A stretch of DNA of 64,000 bases from MGIIb-Q1 sp964342465. Lineage in GTDB: Archaea > Thermoplasmatota > Poseidoniia > Poseidoniales > Thalassarchaeaceae. The position numbers and the translations under genes are program-made. The notes below the pieces were generated by a model that saw only the letters and a list, made by a program, of their open reading frames with translations, was not told where the DNA came from and did no database searches. Shown here in pieces: positions 59,466-64,000 of the stretch. The DNA is taken from positions 62,001 to 126,000 of the forward strand of contig CAYFFQ010000005.1 in assembly GCA_964342465.1 (NCBI GenBank), given 5' to 3'. The first letter of the stretch is position 1. Every line of letters starts with the position of its first letter.

Positions 59466-61862
59466 ATGGGCCGAGCCTCTGCACTACGTCTGTGGTTGGC
59501 GACTCTTCTAGTTGCCACTATGGTGCTCATCTCTCTGCTGCCTACGGTTTCCGCCGATAACAACAACAGCCGAACCACCGCAATGCATCTCAACAATGGT
59601 GGGTCGACATCGGATGATGTCTGTTGGAATGACGGCTGCAACGATGTGGATGAGTGGGATTGGTACTACACCAACGCCTTCACTGGTGATATCGTCAAAT
59701 ACACGATGGTCCACACCGGATATGGTCTCATCACCTGGCTCAACGACGGATACTACGGGGAGGCGCGTATCACCGACCAACAGGGGAATGTGCTCGCCGG
59801 ACCGCAAAACTTCGAGGATGGAGACGGCAACATCGTGTTGACCACCACCGCAACTCACTCGGAGAAGATTTACTTCGGGGTGCGAGGCAAGGATTCAGCG
59901 ATGAACGATGGCATCGACTACTCAGTTGCATTGGAGATAAACATGGCCAACCGCGACACCGACGCTGATGGATTTCCTGACTACGAAGACGACTGTGACG
60001 AAGATGCTGGGATCTCAACAGAGGATAGAATCGGATGCGTCGACTCCGACGGAGACGGTTGGTCCGACCAAGGTGATGAATTCCCTTACGATGGCACGCA
60101 GTGGGAGGATTCTGACGGCGACGGTTGGGGAGACAATCCAGCACCAGCCAACAACCCCGACGGCTGCCCCCAGTACTACGGACACTCGGCAGAGGACAGA
60201 AAGGGGTGCATCGACAGCGACAACGACGGTTGGTCTGACCCCGACCCCAATTCGTTGTGGTCCGATTCCCCGTGGAATGTATCTGATGGGGCCGATGCTT
60301 TCTTCCAAGATTCCACCCAATGGCACGACACCGATGGAGACCAGTACGGTGACAACTGGGCCGATGAGACATGGGGTGAATGGCGCAACGGAAGCGGAGT
60401 GGGGGAGTGGGTGGAGTCAGCGACAAGACCCGATTTCTGCCCGATGGAGTGGGGTAATTCCACCGGTGATAGATGGGGTTGTACCGACAGTGACGGCGAT
60501 GGCTGGTCTAACCCCGATTCCAACTGGTCATACGACCCACAGAGATGTGTCGCCAATCAGACCGATTGCGCCGACGCTTTCCCCGATGACCCGACGCAGT
60601 GGTCTGATAGGGATGCGGATGGACACGGCGACAATGCCGAAGGTGTGAATGGTGACCTCTTTCCAGACAATCCAACTCAATGGTATGACAGTGACGGTGA
60701 TGGTTATGGAGACAATACCCCTGATGACTTCGCTGGCGCATGGCAGGCCGACAACTTCTCAGATGACCCCACTCAGTGGCAGGACAGCGATGGTGACGGA
60801 TATGGTGACAACATTTCCGGTAATCAACCCGATTCATGCGCTGACCGCTACGGCAGCAGTATGCACGACCGCTACGGCTGCCCTGATTCAGATGGCGACG
60901 GCTACTCCAACTCGGACGGGAATTGGTTAGCTCATCCAGCCGGTTTCGGTGATGCTTTTCCTGACGAGGTCACCCAATGGCACGATGTCGATGGTGACGG
61001 CTATGGAGACAATCAGGAAGCCATCGCCTGGCAGCCAGATTCCTGCGTCGCTACATTCGGAGAGTCATACCGCGACCGCTGGGGCTGTCCCGACAGAGAC
61101 GGTGACGGCTCATCAGACCCACAACCGGAATTGGGTTGGCTAGCCAATCCATTCGGCCCCGCCGATGCTTTTGTCGACAATCCGACCCAATGGGAGGACA
61201 GTGATGGTGATGGATACGGGGACAATCAGGAAGAGGGTGCCACCACCCCTGACCGTTGCAAGGACATCCCCGGCACGAGCCATGAGGACAGACATGGGTG
61301 CACCGATTCCGACAACGATGGCTACTCGGACATGGGAGACAGGTTTCCCTACGACCCAAGCCAGTGGGCGGACAGTGATGGTGACGGATTTGGCGACAAC
61401 AAATTCGGCCATCAACCGGATTCCTGTCCATTCGAGGAGGTGAGCCTCGGTGTCTCTCTCATCGACCGCCTCGGCTGTCCGGACGCCGACCGCGACGGCT
61501 ACTCAGACCCGACGGATGAGTGGTTGGCCAGCCCCGAGGGTGCCGCCGACGCCTTCTTCAAGAACAGGTTGCAGTGGCGAGATTCCGACGGTGACGGCTT
61601 CGGCGACAACACGATGGGGAGCATCCGCGACGACTGCCCCTACGAGGCAGGCACTTCGACAATCGATTTGCAAGGCTGCCCCGATTCCAACAGCGATGGC
61701 TACAGCGATTCATTCGGGCTGGTGAAAGCCCACCTCTCGATGATGTCAGAGAATCCAACATCCTCACTGTTCACATTCCTACCACCCCTCATCATCTTCC
61801 TCGTCACACTGGTCGCAGCGGCCAACCTCGGCCGCAAGGAGGGAGGTGAGTTGCTTGAGTAG
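59466..61862 (+). CDS. Large surface protein of thrombospondin type 3 calcium repeats
   Basis: From ATG 59466 the 798-aa protein has a signal peptide (LRLWLATLLVATMVLISLLP) and a small N-terminal beta domain (about 30-160, possibly a pre-peptidase-type C-terminal-like fold: WYYTNAFTGDIVKYTMVHTG). About 165-770 hold more than fifteen DxDxDG-type calcium loops with the recurring pattern QW-x-DSDGDGYGDN and paired cysteines (DSCADRYGSS...RYGCPDSDGDGYS). One C-terminal transmembrane helix (FTFLPPLIIFLVTLVAAANL) and a short tail end it. It should form a calcium-stiffened stalk on the cell surface. The next gene overlaps its 3' end by 17 bp, suggesting coexpression. Confidence 0.93.
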   Translation: MGRASALRLWLATLLVATMVLISLLPTVSADNNNSRTTAMHLNNGGSTSDDVCWNDGCNDVDEWDWYYTNAFTGDIVKYTMVHTGYGLITWLNDGYYGEARITDQQGNVLAGPQNFEDGDGNIVLTTTATHSEKIYFGVRGKDSAMNDGIDYSVALEINMANRDTDADGFPDYEDDCDEDAGISTEDRIGCVDSDGDGWSDQGDEFPYDGTQWEDSDGDGWGDNPAPANNPDGCPQYYGHSAEDRKGCIDSDNDGWSDPDPNSLWSDSPWNVSDGADAFFQDSTQWHDTDGDQYGDNWADETWGEWRNGSGVGEWVESATRPDFCPMEWGNSTGDRWGCTDSDGDGWSNPDSNWSYDPQRCVANQTDCADAFPDDPTQWSDRDADGHGDNAEGVNGDLFPDNPTQWYDSDGDGYGDNTPDDFAGAWQADNFSDDPTQWQDSDGDGYGDNISGNQPDSCADRYGSSMHDRYGCPDSDGDGYSNSDGNWLAHPAGFGDAFPDEVTQWHDVDGDGYGDNQEAIAWQPDSCVATFGESYRDRWGCPDRDGDGSSDPQPELGWLANPFGPADAFVDNPTQWEDSDGDGYGDNQEEGATTPDRCKDIPGTSHEDRHGCTDSDNDGYSDMGDRFPYDPSQWADSDGDGFGDNKFGHQPDSCPFEEVSLGVSLIDRLGCPDADRDGYSDPTDEWLASPEGAADAFFKNRLQWRDSDGDGFGDNTMGSIRDDCPYEAGTSTIDLQGCPDSNSDGYSDSFGLVKAHLSMMSENPTSSLFTFLPPLIIFLVTLVAAANLGRKEGGELLE

Positions 61863-63189
61863 GACGCCCTTCGCACTTTTCACAATGCTACTCTTCCTGA
61901 GCGCACTCCCCACCGGAGTAGTGAATGCACAGGATGCTCCACACATCGGATTGGACAGTTTCAGAGCGGATAGGTTGGACATTGACAACGATGGTGACAG
62001 AGACCAAATCAGAGTTGTCTATCTTCTCAACACCACCTCCCACTATGCGGAAGCCGAGGTGCAGGTAGATGTCGAACACGATGGCATGACTCTCACATTC
62101 TGGGACAACCTCACGCTCAACAGAACCACTCCGTACTTCGGGTCGATGGAAATCGAGGCGTGGGGAGATGGCACATACGAGGTGAGAATGAAGGTGTGGG
62201 ACGGCGAGGCGGACATCATCATCCATGTTGTCAACTTCGGAGAATTCGAGTTGGTAGCAAGTCTTGACCCGCCGGCGCTGAGGTTTGACCTCGAGGCGGC
62301 TGAAACCATCTACCTCGGCGATGACTGCATCATCAACAGACTCTTCGCCGATGAGATAGGTGAGAGGTATGATGCTGAAGGGTTGGTCTCTATCAGTGGG
62401 ACTCCGTGGCTAGTGCCGAGTGATTTCTCCGATATCAACTGCTCAGACTGGCCAGCGAGGGATTACACTCTCGAGATGTTCTATCGAAACCAATTGGGAT
62501 TTACCACTTCAACCACACTCAATTTCACCATCCACACACTGCCACCACCGATGTTCACACTCAATGTGACTGGTGACAATGACGAAGTCGGTAGCGAATG
62601 CACCGTCGCCGTGGAGCCGTCCCTCGGAACAACGATGGCTCTGATGACAACTGAGTGGGAAGTCACCGACCCACGCGGTGAGGAAGTTGATTTGCCCGGA
62701 TTCACCTCCGTGGACTGCCGGTTGTGGCAGGTCGGAGTGTCGAAGGTGAGGGTCACCCTGACCTCTCCCGAAGGACAGGAGACGAGAGGGGCCTTCAACT
62801 TGGTTCGCCTCCCACCGCAGGGCGATGTTTCTCAGGAAGTCCTCAATTCAGCAGGACCAGCCAACATGTGGCCTGAGCGGTCAATCGGCTCGGAATACCA
62901 ATCTACTCCATTCTTCGGGGAATCCATACTCGCGGCGCAGGCTGTCGTGGTCATAACCGGAATCGGAATCGCCGTCCTCGCCGGTCTCATCATCGGCAAT
63001 GCATGGAGGCGGAGGGGCGAGGACAACGATGCGGCCGAGATGGAGGCGGCGATGGAAGCCGCCCTCGAATCCGAACTGCTGCCGACCTACACCGACCCCA
63101 CCGGAGTCCACTGGCGACAGCATCCTGATGGAAGTGTAGACTGGTACGATACGGTGTCTTGGCAGTGGGTCCCGTATCAGGAAACCTGA
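61846..63189 (+). CDS. Membrane-anchored surface protein with Trp-rich tail
   Basis: The start overlaps the previous gene (GTG 61846, or TTG 61852 or 61855, behind GGAGG). The 447-aa product has a signal peptide (FALFTMLLFLSALPTGVVNA), an acidic calcium-like segment (DIDNDGDRDQIRV) and two or three Ig-like domains. A transmembrane helix lies near 365-385 (AAQAVVVITGIGIAVLAGLI). The cytoplasmic tail ends in GVHWRQHPDGSVDWYD and WQWVPY, resembling the Trp-rich end of the acidic protein encoded at 38 kb. Function is unknown. It is co-transcribed with the thrombospondin-repeat gene. Confidence 0.82.
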   Translation: MSCLSRTPFALFTMLLFLSALPTGVVNAQDAPHIGLDSFRADRLDIDNDGDRDQIRVVYLLNTTSHYAEAEVQVDVEHDGMTLTFWDNLTLNRTTPYFGSMEIEAWGDGTYEVRMKVWDGEADIIIHVVNFGEFELVASLDPPALRFDLEAAETIYLGDDCIINRLFADEIGERYDAEGLVSISGTPWLVPSDFSDINCSDWPARDYTLEMFYRNQLGFTTSTTLNFTIHTLPPPMFTLNVTGDNDEVGSECTVAVEPSLGTTMALMTTEWEVTDPRGEEVDLPGFTSVDCRLWQVGVSKVRVTLTSPEGQETRGAFNLVRLPPQGDVSQEVLNSAGPANMWPERSIGSEYQSTPFFGESILAAQAVVVITGIGIAVLAGLIIGNAWRRRGEDNDAAEMEAAMEAALESELLPTYTDPTGVHWRQHPDGSVDWYDTVSWQWVPYQET

Positions 63190-63445
63190 TCCCACTGAGA
63201 TACCCTCTCCTCATGTTCGGCCGATGAGCAACATCTAGCCCACGTGAGTCAATTCGATGAGAAGTCTGCCTTATCAACCGCGGTCGATACTCACAAACCC
63301 TAATTCTTCTAATCCTCGACCATCCTTTCCACCACTAGGGCGAGGAGAACACTGCCGCGTTCATGTCTTGGGTTCGCCCCCGCCCCCTTTCCACCACTAG
63401 GGTGAGGAGAAGAGGTCACGAAGCCAAATCTGGCACAGACACACC
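63190..63445. repeat. Gene-free stretch with a 62-bp-spaced repeat
   Basis: CCTTTCCACCACTAGGGCGA begins at 63324 and, with one change, at 63386. About 26 bp are conserved and the rest of the period differs. No gene or RNA was recognised elsewhere in this convergent intergenic region. Confidence 0.7.
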
Positions 63446-64000
63446 TCAGACTGCTTCCAATGCCCTCTCAAGGTCTCGCCACAGGTCCTCGGCATCTTCA
63501 ATTCCGACTGAGAGTCGTACCAAACCGGGAGTGACTCCCACCTCCATTCGGCGTTCCTCGGGAATCGCTGCGTGGGTCATCGTCCATGGGTGATTGATGA
63601 GGCTCTCGACTCCGCCCAAACTCTCTGCAGTTGCGAAGAATTGGCTTGCAGCAGCGAATCTGCGCGCTCCAGCCTCGCCATCCTTGACTTCCAGTGAAAT
63701 CATCCCTCCGAAGCGGCGCATCTGGGTTGAGGCGACCGAATGACCTGGATGGTCGGAAATTCCCGGGTAGAGCAGGCGGGTCACCTTCGGGTGTTGGGCT
63801 AATTTCTCTGCGATGAACTCGGCGTTGTCACAATGTCTCTCCATTCTGAGAGCGAGGGTTCTAATTCCTCGCAGGGTGAGAAAACAGTCGAGCGGGGAAG
63901 GTACTGCTCCGAGGGTGTTCTGCAGGAATCGAATCTGCTCGTTCAGCAACTCATCTCTGGTCACGACCGCGCCGCCGATAAGGTCTGAATGACCGGCGAT
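63446..64000 (-). CDS. Cystathionine gamma-synthase/lyase-type PLP enzyme (partial)
   Basis: The 184 visible residues are the C-terminal half of a Cys/Met-metabolism PLP enzyme; the gene continues past the right edge. The visible part starts IAGHSDLIGGAVVTRDELLN, the segment directly after the PLP-binding lysine, which itself is just outside. LDCFLTLRGIRTLALRMERH, VTRLLYPGISDHPGH, FGGMISLEVKDG, ESLGGVESLINHPWTMTHA and RLSVGIEDAEDLWRDL are characteristic. It acts in trans-sulfuration or in O-acyl-homoserine sulfhydrylation. The exact reaction cannot be separated by motif alone. Confidence 0.93.
   Translation of the reverse strand: MAGHSDLIGGAVVTRDELLNEQIRFLQNTLGAVPSPLDCFLTLRGIRTLALRMERHCDNAEFIAEKLAQHPKVTRLLYPGISDHPGHSVASTQMRRFGGMISLEVKDGEAGARRFAAASQFFATAESLGGVESLINHPWTMTHAAIPEERRMEVGVTPGLVRLSVGIEDAEDLWRDLERALEAV

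Noticed and set aside
1..64000. tRNA and rRNA genes
   Set aside because: Intergenic regions were read by eye for T-arm and acceptor-stem patterns and none was convincing; a covariance-model scan could still find one with unusual structure.

Overview
The window looks like a chromosomal segment of a marine, surface-protein-rich euryarchaeon, most likely a Thermoplasmatota / Marine Group II (Poseidoniales)-type organism. This is an inference from gene content: an archaeal-type ribosomal protein uS2, the wyosine enzymes Taw1 and Taw2, a dehydrogenase-first HAD/enoyl-CoA hydratase fusion, several very large secreted proteins with thrombospondin type 3, beta-helix or Ig-like repeats, bacterial-type UvrC and oligoribonuclease, and many winged-helix regulators. 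Several genes have a TATA-like element centred about 24-28 nt upstream of the start codon, which suggests leaderless mRNAs. No rRNA, tRNA, CRISPR array or insertion sequence was recognised. Four 100-N runs (2348, 9433, 35210, 54515) are assembly gaps, and each one lies inside a tandem repeat.

Layout. 1-8.7 kb: small zinc-ribbon protein, rps2, tRNA-dihydrouridine synthase, winged-helix regulators (one membrane-anchored, one HxlR) and a 3-hydroxyacyl-CoA dehydrogenase/enoyl-CoA hydratase fusion. 8.7-12.5 kb: two divergent GT4 glycosyltransferases sharing one TATA element, then taw1. 12.6-13.6 kb: an AT-rich island with two tiny overlapping CxxC genes and an HNH endonuclease. 13.7-19 kb: a secreted EF-hand-like/Met-His-rich protein with an intrinsic terminator, a LysE exporter, and an HxlR regulator divergent from an RND exporter with a palindrome between them. 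19-23 kb: TerB-like protein, then a secreted CxxCH protein with Ig-like repeats beside a bis-His membrane protein, a possible surface redox pair. 23-26.7 kb: cupin, a winged-helix regulator with a repeated operator-like palindrome, and a run of seven small or medium membrane-associated proteins of unknown function. 26.8-34.9 kb: HAD phosphatase, methyltransferase and MFS pair, orn, secreted cyclophilin with a thioredoxin-like lipoprotein, a membrane-anchored S15-type hydrolase, a Sco-like lipoprotein and a receiver protein. 35-43.6 kb: thrombospondin-type-3 protein, DUF3754-like protein, acidic Trp-tail protein, JAMM peptidase, taw2 and a 1017-aa surface protein. 43.9-49.4 kb: uvrC, a winged-helix STAND ATPase, two stand-alone RAM-domain proteins and a SLOG protein. 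49.4-63.2 kb: a 1625-aa beta-helix surface protein, an AtuA pair, GT2 and GT4 glycosyltransferases and two more surface proteins. The right edge cuts a PLP-dependent trans-sulfuration enzyme.

The most unusual property is structural. Many intergenic regions carry short local tandem duplications whose sequences are unrelated between loci. At six loci the period is 61-62 bp, and at five genes the array begins at or across the stop codon. The best candidate for an undescribed system is the 23.4-26.7 kb locus, where one inverted-repeat architecture (TTAGGnGG, 8 nt, CCCCCTAA) precedes both a winged-helix gene and the membrane-protein operon.
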